NCBI RefSeq assembly: GCF_001680005.1
Contig: NC_033561.1
Location: 1-64,000 of the forward strand
Direction of reading: 5' to 3'
Source: Plasmodium coatneyi
Taxonomy: Eukaryota > Apicomplexa > Aconoidasida > Haemosporida > Plasmodiidae
DNA length: 64,000 nt
Part shown: positions 1 to 12,200 of the stretch, piece after piece
How positions within the stretch are numbered: position 1 is the first letter of the stretch
Layout: every line of letters starts with the position of its first letter
Notes under the pieces: generated by a model
Databases searched by the model: none
What the model saw: the letters and a program-made list of their open reading frames with translations, nothing else
Told to the model about the DNA's origin: nothing
Position numbers and translations under genes: made by a program

Positions 1-667
1 AACCCTGAAACCCTAAACCCTAAGAACCCTAAACCCTAAACCCTGAACCCTAAAAAAAAAAAAAAACCCTAAAAAAACCTAAACCCTAAAACCCTAAACC
101 CTAAACCCTAAACCTAAAAAAAAACCCTAAACCTAAAAAAAAAAAAACCCAAAACCAAACTAAAAACCCTGAACCCTAAAACCCTAAACCCTAAACCCTG
201 AACACCCTAAACCCCTAAACCCTACCCCCCCCCCCCCCAACCCCCCTAAACCCTAAACCCTAAACCCTAAACCCTAAACCCTAAAACCCTGAACCCTAAA
301 CCCCTAAACCCTGAACCCTAAACCCCTAAACCCTAAACCCCTAAACCCCCTAAACCCCCTAAACCCTAAACCCTGAACCCTAAACCCCTGAACCCTAAAC
401 CCCTGAACCCCCTGAACCCTAAACCCTGAAACCCTAAACCCCTGAACCCTAAACCCTAAACCCTGAACCCTCCGAACCCTAAACCCTCGAACCCTAAATC
501 CTTGAACCCTAAATCCTTGAACCCTAAACCCTTGAACCCTAAACCCTTGAACCCTAAACCCTGAACCCTAAACCCTAAACCCTAAACCTAAACCCTAAAC
601 CCTGAACCCTGAACCCTGAACCTGAACCCTAAACCCTGAACCCTAAACCTAAACCCTAAACACTGAA
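1..667. repeat. Telomere repeat tract
   Basis: This is a tandem array of the Plasmodium telomere heptamer, read as AACCCTA and AACCCTG on this strand (GGGTTYA on the other), so the window begins at the physical left end of a chromosome. The outer part is noisy: A runs at 54-66, 116-124 and 134-147 and a C run near 224-248 break the register, which is typical of homopolymer error or of worn repeats. Units towards 660 are more degenerate (CCTTGAA, CCTAAAC). Confidence 0.95.
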
Positions 668-2029
668 CGGCATAGTGGAAGAAGGAAAAGGAAGGAATAA
701 AAAGAAGAGAGAAAAAAAAAAAAGAAAGAAAGAAAAAAGGAACGAATATAAGATACAAATAAAAAAAATGAGAAGGAAGGGATGTGTGCAAGAAGGTGCA
801 CTTAGAGGTGTTAGGTGGTTGGTGGAAGGGAGGTTGTTAGGGGTGTCAGAGTGATGTCTCAGTGGTGGTAGTTGTAAGGAAGGAAGGTTGTTAGGTGGTA
901 GTTTGGAAGGAAGGAAGAATACTTAGAGGGAAGTGTGCAGATACGTGCACCTTACGGTAGTGTTAGGTTCTTCGAGGGTGGAAGGTTTGTTGTTATGTTT
1001 GGAAGGGAGGGGAGTCACTTCCTTTAAGGAGTAACAAGAACAAAATAAAAGAAAAAAAAAAGAAAATTTAAAGGGAGAAAGGTGTGCAGGAAGGTGCACA
1101 TAGGGCTACTATATGGATGGAAGGAAAGAAAGGAAGGTGGGTTATTAGGACTGAGAGTCGAAGTAAGGTGACTTCCTTTACGGAGGAAAAAAAAAAAAAA
1201 AATTTAATGGAAGGAGGAAAGTGTGCAGAGGGGTGCACTTAGAGGAAAGGTGTTGAAGGCAGTATGCAGCAAGGTGTACCTATGGTAGTATGTTGGGGGA
1301 AGTATGCATGGTGGAAGAAGGGGTTGTTAGGTGGTAGATGTGCTGAGGGGTGCACCTGTGGGGGGAAGTATAAAGGAAGAAGGAATGATAGTTAAGTAAG
1401 GTAGCGGAGTGAAGCTTCAGGGTGTGAGGGATAGGTTTATGGTTGTTATAATAAAAGGGCTAGAGGTGTACTGGTGGAGTGTAGAAGGTGTTGGGAAGGT
1501 GTTGGGAAGGTGTTGGGAAGGTGTAAGGGTGTTAGTATAAAAGTGTTAGGGTTGTGAGGGGTAGGATTTAGGGTGTTAGATTGAAGGTTCTGTATCTAAG
1601 GGTAGGATGTAGGGGTATTGATATAGATTTAGAGGTGCATGAGTAGGTGCTTTCTTAGGTTAAGGAACAGCAATATGGTCAGGTATTTAATTGTTTAAGG
1701 TTTTGTACACCCGAAGGGTGTATGAAAAAATAAAAAAGAAGGAAGGTTATGTAAAAAAAAAAAAAAGAGATTTAACGGAGAAAAAAAGAGAAGATGTAAA
1801 CAAGGAAAGTTTAAAAAGAAAAAGAAGTCTAAAGAAAAGGTGTAAAGGAGGTAGGTGTAAAGAAGGAGGGTGTAAAAGAGGAAGGTGTAAAGTAGGAAGG
1901 TGTAAAGGAAGAAAGTTTAAGGTGTAAAGGAAGAAAGTTTAAGGTGTAAAGAAGTAAGGTCTAAATGTAAAAGCAAGAAAAGGAATGGTGTAAATGAGGA
2001 CGTTTTAAGGAAAGAAGGAAGAAGTCACC
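668..2029. repeat. Subtelomeric G/A-rich repeat upstream of SICA-1
   Basis: This stretch holds degenerate repeats built from GGAAGGAAGG, GTTGTTAGGTGG, poly-A blocks and GGTGTAAAGGAAG units. There is no convincing gene; the open frame around 1691-1927 is a low-complexity Lys/Arg product of the repeat. It contains the bipartite GTGCA cluster listed separately and, at about 1650-1705, one copy of a 50-bp block that recurs near 7832, 8272 and 8838. It is the 5' flank of SICA-1. Confidence 0.8.
785..1237 (+). promoter_or_regulatory. Cluster of four SPE2-like bipartite GTGCA motifs upstream of SICA-1
   Basis: Four exact matches to NGTGCA-N4-NGTGCA occur at 785-800, 934-949, 1083-1098 and 1222-1237. 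Two near matches follow, at 1263-1278 (TATGCA/GGTGTA) and 1339-1354 (TGTGCT/GGTGCA). In P. falciparum this bipartite form is the SPE2 element bound by the ApiAP2 protein SIP2 in subtelomeres and upstream of upsB var genes. Function here is inferred from that match and from the location 0.8-1.2 kb upstream of the SICA-1 start. Confidence 0.6.
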
Positions 2030-5000
2030 ATGGCACTGGAGGAGTTTACAGAGTTCTTAAGGAAATGGATAGAGGGAAGAAACATTTATACGGAGGAGGG
2101 TTACGTAATATTTATAGAATTGAATGAACATTTTATGTAAAGAATATATACTGTTTGGCATATATTATAAATAATTAGATTATTGTGTACATAGAGCAGT
2201 GCTATTGAGAAATGGGATTCTTACATTTCCTGTTTATAGAAAAAAATATGGGAAGACTTAAAGCAGAAGTGGGAGGAACTATATAAAATTCTGAAAAACG
2301 ATACCAATGATTATGTAAAGTTACAGTGTACTGAGAAGGGCACGGAGGATGTAGGAATAAAAGATGTGAAGAGACCAGTGTGTAAGGCACTAGTGAAAAT
2401 ATTCTACTGGATGAATGGAATAAATGTGGGAAATGAAAGCTGGGCTGTGTTCAGTAATGCAGGCGACGAGGAAGACGCATTTATGAGGTGTATCGTGGGA
2501 GCAGTAAGCATGGTGAATTTATTTGGGGATCACTGTTATTTCCAAGAAATGAGGAAGCAGGCATATGGTGCAGCGGAGGGGTGGGGGGAAGTACTTCGTG
2601 CTAAGAACAATATTGATAGGTGTGCATGGTTGGATTTTAATAAATTAAAAGTTGCATCAAAATTTATCGGGGGGGAAATAGCAAAATGGAATGAGGAAGG
2701 TAGGAGGGGAATAGCAGACAGTCAGAATATAGAGAACCATAGGTCCTGGTGCAGGAGTATTCCCAAGGGTAAGGTAGCACCCAAAGGGAAAAAGAAGAAG
2801 GAGGAGGAAGAACCGGAATGGTTAGATGAAGATAAAGTAAAGGAACTCCAGGAAACGATTAAGGATGGTGAACTCTTAACTAACGATCACCTGAAGGATG
2901 TATTGAACAAAGTCCAGGACGGGAAAATAGAGGATGATAAGCAGCTCGAAGAGAAGGTGGATGCCGAAATTAAGAAAAAAAAAGGCACAACAACCATCTA
3001 CAGCAGGTAAGTAAATCATTAAAAATATTATTTAATACTATTTAAGAAAAAAAAAACAAGAAAGGAAGGAAAATGAAAAAGGAAGACGATGAATGAAGGA
3101 AGCAGTGTGGAAGGAAGGAAAGAAAGACGTCTAAGGAGGAGGAAGGAAGGTCTAAGGAGGAAGGAAGGGTCTAAGAAGGAGGAAGGGTCTAAGAAGGAGG
3201 AAGGAATGTCTAAGCCGAAGGAAAGAAAGGGGTCTAAGGAGGGAACGGAAGGAAGGTCGAAGGAAGGAAAGGATAAGAAAAGGGTCTAAGGAAGGAAGAA
3301 AGGAAAGGAGGATATAAGAGAAGTGGAAGGAAGGCTGTTATGGTTTTTAGAATGCTGGTTTAGGGGTCTTAGAATGAAGTGTTAGGGGTAATAGAATGAT
3401 GGTGTTAGGCGTGGAAGGATGTTAAGGGCGGAAGTTTGTAAGGTGTGGAAGGTCTAAGGATGGAAGGAAGGTTGTTAGGGGAGATAGGTGGTAGGTGTAA
3501 GGAAGGTTGTTAGGCGAAGTTTAGAAGGAAAGAAGGAATAAAAGGAAAGAAGGAATAAACGGAAAGAAGTATAGAAGGAAAGAAGGAATGAAAAGAAAAA
3601 AAGAAAGAATGAAAAGAAAAAAAGAAGGAATGAAAAGAATATAAAAAGAAGAAGGAAAGCAGGAAGTAATAGAAAGAAAGAAAAGAAAGAAAACATTACT
3701 CTAGAATCATCTATCCTTATTTTTTCTCTGGATTCAGATGAGGACGGGGAAGATGAGGAAGAAGAAGAAGAAGAAAAAGAAAAAGAAGAGGAAGAGGAGG
3801 AAAATGATGAAGAGAAGGAAGAAAACAGCGATCCAAGTAAGGGGGAAAAAATTCGAGCATTTCAATAGTTGCTCAACAATTGTACTCCCACCAGGGGTGC
3901 ATCCCCTCATGTCTACCCCTTGGTGTGAGCACACATCACTTTAGATTCATCATATTTTATTTCCATAATAGGTCCTGAGATCACATTAAAAAAAAAAAAA
4001 AAAAATCTTCCCTTCCATACTCCTTGTACTTACTCCTCACAATTGCAGGAAAAGAAGCTGAACCCGAAAAAGAAAAATCAGCTGATGCTGGAGCTGAACT
4101 AGGTGCTGGGGGTGCCAGTCATGGCACCCCACCCGCTGCCCGACTTATTCACAAGATTGACCTCCCTACCTCATACCTTCCTTTAATTCCTTCGGTGACT
4201 GGTATCCTTGTTATGAGTTATTTACTTTGGAAGGTAACAAAAAAAGAAAAAAAAAAAAGAAAAAACAAAAAAGAACAAAGAAGAAAAATGAAATAAGTAT
4301 ATTTTTTTGAAAAAAAAAATAAGAAAAAAAGAGAAAAAAAAAGAAAAAAAGAGAAAAAAAAGAAAAAAAGAAAAAAAAAAAAAAAAAGGAAAAAAAAAAA
4401 AGAAAGAGTGAATAAATGTGTGAATGATTAAGGGGTATAGGATTTCGCATTTTAGGGTGTATGTAGGATTTCATATTTAGGGATGTGTGTAGGATTTCAC
4501 AATTTAGGGGTGTGTATGTGTAGGATTTTGCATTTTAGGGGTGTGTATGTGTAGGATTAAGCATGTAGTAATTTGGGACTTCACATTTTAGGGGTATTTG
4601 TGTAGGATTTCGCATTTTAGGTTGTGTGTATGTAGGATTTCACATTTTAGGTTGTGTTTGTGTAGCATTTTGCATTTAAGGGATGTGCTTATGTAGGATT
4701 TCGCATTTAGGGGATGTGTGTGTACAGGATTTCAGACTTGGGTTTGAAGTAGCAGTTATTGTTCTAGGAACAAACATTTCACCCCTCTAAAAAAAAAAAT
4801 TTCACCGCTTTTTTTTTTTGTTTTATTGTAGTATTTTGCAATGCTTCGTAAAAATAGAAAACGTTACAGAAGAGGAACTCAAATACGTGGTCCAACATTG
4901 CAGGATCAGATTGTTGACCATGTAGACGACCAGGCAGATGGCTCACATGAATATACCTTAGTAAGGGAACGCAAATCTCGTTCTACGCCTATAAAAAGGA

Positions 5001-5311
5001 AGAAAAAACGGGGCGTTGATCGCCGTGTTGGTCGGCGCATGATTATTGATATTCATTTAGAAGTCTTAAACGAATGTCAAAAAGGGGATCTGCATTCGAC
5101 GAAAGAAGACTTCTTTCAAATTTTGGTTCAAGAATTCATGGGATTAGAATTTATGAAAGAGGAAAATGTTCCTAAGGAAGGCTTTCTTACTCAGGAAAAT
5201 TTTTTTAAGAAAGAGGTTCCAAGTTCAGATTCCGGGTTTAGGGAGGAAGACTTTGTTCCAAAGGAATGTGTTTCTAAGGAACAGGTTCCAAGTTCAGGGT
5301 TCCGGGTTTAG
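2030..5311 (+). CDS. SICA-1, short SICAvar-type surface antigen (frame break in exon 2)
   Basis: Variant antigen of the SICAvar family, expected at the infected red-cell surface. Exons: 2030-2104 (starts MALEEFTEFLRKW), 2240-3006 (SICA alpha-like, motifs KIWEDL, CKALVKIFYWMNG, LFGDHC), 3738-3836 (Asp/Glu-rich), 4049-4233 (membrane segment ending MSYLLWK) and 4832-5311 (basic cytoplasmic exon starting YFAMLRKNRKRYRR, then MIIDIHLEVL and EILVQEFMG-like motifs). All joins keep phase except exon 2 to 3: the frame is off by one extra base, most simply one extra A in the nine-A run at 2975-2983. With eight As the protein would be about 534 residues. The large second ectodomain exon present in SICA-2 is absent. 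The reading frame may therefore be broken in the parasite or only in the assembly. The family call is firm; the exon 1 start is likely. Confidence 0.85.
4434..4735 (+). repeat. Tandem repeat in the last intron of SICA-1
   Basis: About nine imperfect copies of a 28-34 bp unit built on GTAGGATTTCGCATTTTAGG followed by a GTGTGTATGT stretch. The same unit lies at the same place in the last introns of SICA-2 and SICA-3, between the transmembrane and cytoplasmic exons. Confidence 0.85.
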
Positions 5312-5500
5312 GGAAAAAGAATTTATTTATAAGGGAGGATTCGTTTCTAAGGAATATCTTCCTAAGGAAGAGGTTCCAAGTTCAGATTCCGGGTTTAGGG
5401 AAGAAGACTTTGTTCCAGAAGGAAGGTATTTCGAAGGAAGGAGTTGCTAAGGAACAGGTTCCAATGTTCAGATTCCGGGTTTTAGGGTGTAGTATAAATT
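5212..5500 (+). repeat. Cytoplasmic-tail repeat running past the SICA-1 stop
   Basis: Repeats of about 60-70 bp contain AGGTTCCAAGTTCAGATTCC followed by GGGTTTAGGG, encoding the VPKEQVPSSDSGFRE-like tail. The annotated stop is at 5309-5311, but repeat copies continue to about 5500 in shifted frames, so tail length depends on small indels. GGGTTTAGG is also the telomere unit of this genome. Confidence 0.75.
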
Positions 5501-6017
5501 TTCTTCCTTTTTTATCTTTTCTTTTGTATTGGATTAATGTGTTTGCACGTTCAGGTGTAATTAATATAGAGCGGAAGAAAAAAAATTTTCTTACCCACTT
5601 TATTGTAATTTGTTCGGTGAATTTCTTCTTTATTGATGATTTAAAAAATGCCTATTCATTCAGTTATAAAATTTTTTGACTTCATAAATTTTTTTTTTGT
5701 TTTTTCAAAATACATGAATATTTCTTTGAAGAGAGGTCAGCACCTTCCTTTTTTTTTTTTTTTTTGTTCTCTTTTCGCTGCATGAGGAGTATTCGTTCCT
5801 CATACGATTGCTCATACATACAAATGTGATCGAAGAAAAGAAAATAAAAAAGAATGCAAACGGAAAAAAGAAATATCAACCTGCTTCTTACATTGTATGA
5901 ATTCTGTGCGCACTTATTTATGTTAGTCCCCTTCCTTCCTCCGAAGGGATGGGGGCAGGAAGGAAACATTGCGCTCTTCCCCTATCTTCCCCTTGTGGGT
6001 GTTATATTACAATAGTG
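5501..6017. other. 3' flank between SICA-1 and the KIR relic
   Basis: AT-rich, with no gene seen. It is similar in order and motifs to the 3' flanks of SICA-2 (13700-14290) and SICA-3 (23400-23968): GTGTAATTAATATAG, then T runs, then the GTGTGCGNACTTATTTATG-type stretch just before a KIR terminal exon. Confidence 0.6.
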
Positions 6018-6278
6018 TTATACGCGACCGTAACTTATATTGCTCCGGTGACCTGCAGTATTATTTGTCCTTGTTGTTCCTCTGGATTGTCTTGTGTTCG
6101 CCATAGAGCGTACTGTAGAACTTTCTCCTGATAAATCACCTATTGTGGAACCTTCTGTCGCTCAATCATATGTTGAACTGTCTTCTGTGAGTTTATCAAA
6201 GGTGCTCCGTTCGGTAGACCTTTTTCCTCTTCTTCTTCCATTGGAATTGTTACCAAACCAATGAGACCATGGACTATA
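6018..6278 (-). pseudogene. Orphan KIR cytoplasmic exon (relic)
   Basis: On the minus strand, after a CAG acceptor, the frame opens with YSPWSHWFGNNSNGRRRG, closely matching the KIR-1 terminal exon (YTPWSSLFGNNSNGRRRG). The 87-codon frame is intact apart from one TGA at 6162-6164, and it still ends in the KIR-type C-terminus NISYGRV before TAA. No KIR ectodomain exon is found upstream of it: 6279-9284 is repeat DNA. It is best read as the leftover of a SICA-KIR cassette. Stop-codon readthrough or use as an exon of another transcript cannot be excluded. Confidence 0.8.
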
Positions 6279-7570
6279 CTGAAGGGAAGGAAGATTGTTA
6301 GATGTTGTTAGCGTGGAAGGTTGTTAGAATGAATTTTCTTAGGTGCTAGGTGGAAGGTGGGTTGTTAGGGGTGGTGGTAGGTGGTGGGTGGAAGTGTGCA
6401 GAAGTGTTAGAGGTGAAAAAAAAAAGGTTACTTCCTTTAAGGAGAAAAAAAAAAAAAAAAAATTCAAGGGAGGAAGGTGTGTAGGGGGATACTTTTCTTA
6501 GGGGTGGTGAGTGTGTCGAGCGTAGAATGAAGATACTTCCTAAGGGAAGATAGATTGTTAGGGGTAGAAGCAAGGTTGTTAAGGGTGGTAGAATAAAGTT
6601 TGTTAGGGGTGGTAGGTGGAAAGAAGGTTGTTAGGGTGGTGGTATGTCGGTTGTTAGGGTGGTGGTACGTCGGTTGTTAGGGTGGTTGGTGGTAGGTGGG
6701 TTGTTATGTGGTACGGTGGTAGGTGGAGCAAAAGTTGTTAGGTGGGTGGTAGGGTGTAAGGAAGGTTGTGTTAGGGGTGTTAGAATGGAAGGAAGGTTGT
6801 GTTAGGGGTGGTAGGTGGAAGGTTATTAGGGTGCTGGTAGGAACGTTGTTAGGGGTGGTAGAATGGAAGGTTGTTAGCATGGTGGTAGGTGGAAGGATGG
6901 TTGGGTTAGGTGTGGTTGGTAGAAGGAAGGTTGTTAGGGGTGGTAGGAGGAAGGAACTGGTGTTAGGTGGTTGGTGGTAGCTGGTTTGTTTGGAGGTTCG
7001 GTAGTAGGTGGTTGGTGGTAGCTGGGTTGTTAGGTGGTTCGGTGGTAGGTGGGTGGTGTTACGGGTGGTTGGTGGGTTGATAGGTGGTAGCGTGGTAGGT
7101 GGGTTGATAGGTGGTAGCGTGGTAGGTGGGTTGTTAGGTGGATAGTTGGTAGAAGGAAGGTTCTTAGGTTGGTTGTTAGGTGGGTTGTTAGGGTGCTTGG
7201 TAGAAGAATGATTGTTAGGGGTGGTGATAGGTGGAACGAAGGTTGTTAGGGGAGGTGGTAGGTGGAACGAAGGTTGTGTTAGGTGTGGTAGAATGATGAT
7301 GTTAGGGTTTGTAGAATGAAGTTGTTAGGGGTGGTAGGGTGATGTTGTTAGGGGTGGTAGAACGATGTTGTTAGGGGTGGTGGAACGATGTTGTTAGGAG
7401 TGCTAGAGTGATGTTGTTAGAGATAGTAGAGTGATGTTGTTAAAGATGGTAGAGTGATGTTGTTAGAGATAGTAGAATGATGTTGTTAGAGATGGTAGAG
7501 TGATGTTGTTAGAGATGGTAGAGTGATGTTGTTAGAGATGGTAGAGTGATGTTATTAGGCGTGGTAGGTG
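6279..7570. repeat. G-rich GTTGTTAGG-type repeat field
   Basis: Degenerate repeats of GTTGTTAGGGGTGGTAGGTGGAA fill the interval. A cleaner 23-bp tandem (GATGGTAGAGTGATGTTGTT plus AGA) lies at about 7340-7556. No coding signal was found on either strand. Confidence 0.8.
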
Positions 7571-9284
7571 GGTCGAAGGTGGAAGGAAAATTGCTTAGAC
7601 CATTGTGCAGTAGGGTGCATCTTAGGGGATTGTTAGGGTGGAAGAAAGTTCTCTTAGTTTAAAAAGAGAAAAAGAAAAAAATAAAAAGAAGGAAAGAAAG
7701 CGGATAAAAAAAGAATAAAAGAACAAAGGAAGGAAGAAAAGTGAGGGTTGAGCGTATTAGATTAATGGTTCATGTTGTGGGAATAGGGTTAAGGGTATGG
7801 GAGTAGGGTTCAGGGTGTGGGAAGAAGGTTCTTTTCTAGGTTAAGAAATAACAATATGGCCTGATACTTAGTTTCTTAGGGGGAATATTGTTTTTGTTAA
7901 GGAAAAAAAGAAAAAACAAAGAAAAACAAAGAAAAAAAAAGAGAAGAAAAAGAAAAAGAAGGATAAAAAAAGAAAAAGTGAGGGAAGCATGTAAAATTCA
8001 TAAGGAAGGAGAGAAGGGAAGGTTGTATGCAAGAATTGTTTTTGCTTTAGGTATTTTTTTAGAGAATAAGAGAATCAAATGAAAGAAAAGGAGGAATAAT
8101 TTTTGAGAAGGAAGAAAGAAAGAAGATAAAAAGAAAAAAGGAAGAAAGAAAAAAAGAAAAAGAAAAAGAAAAGAATGAAAAAAAATGAGAATTCAGTGTA
8201 TGGGAGTAGGGTTAAGGATATGAGAATAAGGCTCAGGTTGTAGAGGTGGGGTTCAGGGTGTGGGGGTAAGGTTCTTTTCTAGGTTATTTGAACAACAATA
8301 TGGCCTGCCACTTAGCTCCATAGGGGGGGAAGGTGAAGAAAGATAAGGAAGATACCATGAAAGGAAGGAAGGAGGAAGAAAGGAGGAAGGAAAGAAAGCA
8401 AGGTTAGGTAGAGGGAATGGAAGAGAAGTCGTATGGGGTATTAGAGTGAAGGTTCAAGGTATGGAAGTAGGGTTAAGGGTATTAGAGTGTGTGTTCAGGG
8501 TGTGATATTAGGGTTCAGGTTTTGAGAGTTGGTTTCCAGGTAATAGAATTAAGGTTCCGGAATTAGAGTAAGGATTCAGGTTATTGAAGTAGGTTTTAGG
8601 GTATTAGAATGAAGGGTTCAGGGTGTCAGAGTAGGGTTGAGGGTATTAAAGTGTGTTTTGGGTGTGAAAGTAGGGTACAGGTTGTTAGAGTGAGAGTTCA
8701 GGGTGTATAGGTGTAGATTATGGGGTGTGAGAATATAATTCAGGGTATGAGATGAGGACTGAGGTTGTAGGAATAGGTTTCAGGGTATGGAAGTGATGTT
8801 TGAGAGTATGAAAGTAGGGTTGAGTGTGTATGAATAAGATTCTTTTCTAGGTTTTGGAGCAATAAAATGATATATTGTTCAAAAGGTTAGGGGTGTATGT
8901 GCACTCAGTGCTGTAGCGTGCATACCTATAAAAAAGAAAAGGTAGGAAAAAAAAGGAGAACGAAGAATAAAAATAAGAGAATAAAGGAATGGAAAAGAAA
9001 GGAAAAAAATATATACTGGGGAGATGAAGGAAGAAGGGTATCTTATTCTTTACCTTTTCTGTTTTTTAAGAAAACAATGCAGTGTATGTAAGGAAAGGAA
9101 CTGAGATTGTACGGCATAACTGAAGAACAATGCTCTATGAACATTGGGTCTTCAACCTAATAGTGCTAGTAATATTGGGAGTATTACGAATGTAAGGAGT
9201 GGAGGTAACCGATAGGGTCAGCAATCGGGCTTATCAAGAGGGGTCATCCCCCAATCAATATCCAAAAAATAGTGGGGAGACAAC
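7571..9284. repeat. Interstitial telomere-like repeats upstream of SICA-2
   Basis: G/A-rich sequence with many GGGTTCAGGG and GGGTTAAGGG stretches spaced by GTGTGGGAGTA (7740-8860), which resembles degenerate telomeric GGGTTYA. Three copies of the 50-bp block (CTTTTCTAGGTTA... CAATATGGCCTG) start near 7832, 8272 and 8838. One exact bipartite GTGCA motif is at 7604-7619. No gene was found. Confidence 0.65.
7604..7619 (+). promoter_or_regulatory. SPE2-like bipartite GTGCA motif upstream of SICA-2
   Basis: TGTGCA-GTAG-GGTGCA is an exact match to the NGTGCA-N4-NGTGCA form. It lies 1.7 kb upstream of the SICA-2 start in the same G-rich repeat context as the SICA-1 cluster. Role inferred. Confidence 0.5.
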
Positions 9285-12200
9285 ATGGTAGGACCAGGGT
9301 CACCAGTGGCGAATGCTGCCGCCATACGGAAGCACAAATTTTTCACCACATTATTAACAAAATGGATCATGGAAAAAGGCATAGACAACGAAGTGGACAA
9401 ATTTGAGGTAAATAAACTCTTTAAATGTGTGAGGGTAGTAGTAGAATAATAATATAGGAAAAAATATATATATAATGGAAGCAAGAGTTTACTATGTGGA
9501 GTATCAGGAAGGAATGTGGTAAAAAGGATGGAAGGAAGGAGGATCTAATGAAGGAAGGGTGTCTAAGGAAGGGAAAGAACGGTCTAAAGAAAGAAGAAAG
9601 GAAGCGTCTAAGTAGGAGGGAGGAGAAAGGGGGGTCTAAGGAAGGGAATGGTGAAAAGGAAGGAGGATCTAAGGAGTAAGAAGGAAGGGGTCTAAAAAGG
9701 AGGAAGCATGTGTCTAAGGGAGGAGGGAAGGGGTCAGAGTAAGGAAGGAGATCTAAATAGGAGGAAGGAAGTAAAGGGAAGGGGTCTGACTAAGGAAGGA
9801 GATCTACGTAGGAGGAAGCAAGGAGGGTCTAAGGAGGAGGAAGAAAGGTGGTCTAAGGAAGGAAAGGTATCCTAGGGGTGGTAGGTGGGTTGTTAGGGTG
9901 GTAGATGGAAGGAAGGTTTTTAGGTGGTTGGTGGTAGGTTGATAGTTAGGTGGTAGGAAGGTTGTTAGGAGGTGTGTTAGGCGGTGGAAGGAAGGTTGTT
10001 AGATATTGGTAGGGTGGAAGGAAGTGTTGTTAGGTGGGTGGTAGGTGGGTTGTTAGGTGGTGGGCTAGTAGGTGGGTGGTAGATGGGTGGTTAGGTGCGT
10101 AGGCGGAAGGGAGGGTTGTTAGGGTTGGTGGTAGGGTGGTAGATGTAAAGGAAGGTTGTTAGGATTGTTAGGATTATTAGGTGCGTAGGTGGAAGGGAGG
10201 TTGTTTTAGGGGTGGTAGGTGGGAGGAAGGAGGAAATAAGGTGGTTAGGAAAGAAAAAATTTATGGCACACACATATATATATATGTATATGGTAATTAA
10301 TTTTATAGGGAACTATATGGGAAGACCTGAGGAAAGTGGTCTACGACATGATGAATAATATACAGGACGATGGGAAAAATGATCAAGGACACTGTTCCGA
10401 GGTTGGCGATGGCTGGGAAAAGGAGTTATGTAAACTATTAATAAGGATATTTCTTTGGATGGATGGATTAGTGCAAAAACATGAACCCGTATATGAAAGC
10501 AACGTAAGGTACACCACTTGGGAAAGAAGAGAGAATGAGCGAACACGAGAAAAGGAGGTTCTGCATTCCTATTATAGATGTCTTATAGGTAAAGTGACTA
10601 TGGTAAAAATGTTAGGGGATCATTGTGACCTGGAAAAAGTATCAACAACCGTTGCAACTCGTAGGGCATTCATGAGACAAAGTGTGGGAAATACGGGGCT
10701 TGGGAATACAATATGTAATAAAGTGGATGTCGGAAGTTTAATAATGGGAAAAACATTAATATGGAAGGAGCTTAAGAAATGGATAGATGTTTATCAACGG
10801 CCCGGAGATCCACAGAGAGGATTAAATCAAGTGAAGAAAGAAGAAAGTGCTCTGCACCTAAGAAGGAACAACGGTCAGCGGCCAAGTTGCCCATCAGGGA
10901 ACAAAAAAGGGCAAATTAACAAAGAAGCACTGAAAAATTTAGGAATAGTAGTAGACCAGGATGGAGAGCTGAAAATATTGGAAGACAATGTAACGTTTGG
11001 GAAGAGTGCTCTGGAAGAAGTAGTAAAGAAGGGCCTGGATGCAATGCAAATCGCTAGTGCAGTAGGGAATGACGAACAAAAGGAGCCCCAAGTAGAGAAA
11101 ACAGTGAGAAAAGCTGTGAGCAAAGCCATTCAGGGAGTTCTATCACCACCAGGTAATAATATATCACACGGTACACCATAACAAACTTCCTACCACTAAC
11201 CACCCCTAACAAAACTTCCTTCGACCTATCACCACCCCAACAACCTGCCTTCCACCAACCACCACCACTAACAACATCCTTCCACCAACCACCACCACTA
11301 ACAACATCCTTCCACCAACCACCCACCTAACACTCATTCCTTCCACCCTACCACCTAACAACCTTCCTTCCACTCCCTAACAATGTTCCTTCCTTACAGC
11401 CACTATTAAAGAATGGTTCACACATTTTTCTAAGAATGTGTCTCCTGATGATGCTGATGATTGGAAGGAATTCCAGGCCGCAAAGACACTATGCGAGGAA
11501 GGTATCAATAAATACGATTATGATGCAAATATGTATAAGGATTTCTGTGAAGTTATGGTTAGGAATATTCTATTAGTAACAAACCCAAAAAATCAATATG
11601 AAAAGGAAGAGGGACAAACAACATGTAAAAGAACCGTAAGCAACATCCCTCTGTGCGATTTATTAAAAGCATGGACATATTTTATGCATTTGTTCTGTGC
11701 TCCTAAAGAAGTTATAGATTACGCCTTTAACTGGGTGAAACAGGTAAGGGAAGCATTTCGAGTAAGTCAGAACTATGCGGAATGTACTTATAATGGTCCA
11801 CCTAATATTCCTTACGAAGACGGAAGTGATTTGTCACCTGAAGATCGCAACTTATTGCTCACAAATATGTTGTTTTATAATACAATGAGAGAAGTAACTA
11901 GCAAGGAATGGTGTGTCAATAGGGATAAATGGAAACAAAGGAGAGAGGCGCTTGAAACTCAAGCCAGTGCAGGGGCTGGGGAAGGAATGCCTGCTCGAGT
12001 GATCTCCACTAATGACGAATCAAATAACGCGCATAAACTTGTTAAGCAAATTAACGAAGCATTAAAAAAGGAACAAGCATTAAAACAGAAGGCAGATGAA
12101 GAAGGAGCTGAAGACGACGAAGAAGAGGAGGAAGAAGCGCAAGAGGAAGAGACACAAACGTCAGGAGACGTACAACACAACTTAAGAGAAATCATAGAAG

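Noticed and set aside
1691..1927. Open frame of 78 residues, Lys/Arg-rich
   Set aside because: It is a translation of the G/A-rich repeat, with no conserved motif or splice context.
4211..4474. Minus-strand Phe-rich frame; similar ones at 3475, 3734, 12450, 19164, 22119, 31196
   Set aside because: Poly-A tracts read on the other strand; no family similarity.
11054..11326. Minus-strand frame with GGWWKDVVSGGGWW
   Set aside because: Translation of intron repeats and the end of SICA-2 exon 2; not a gene.
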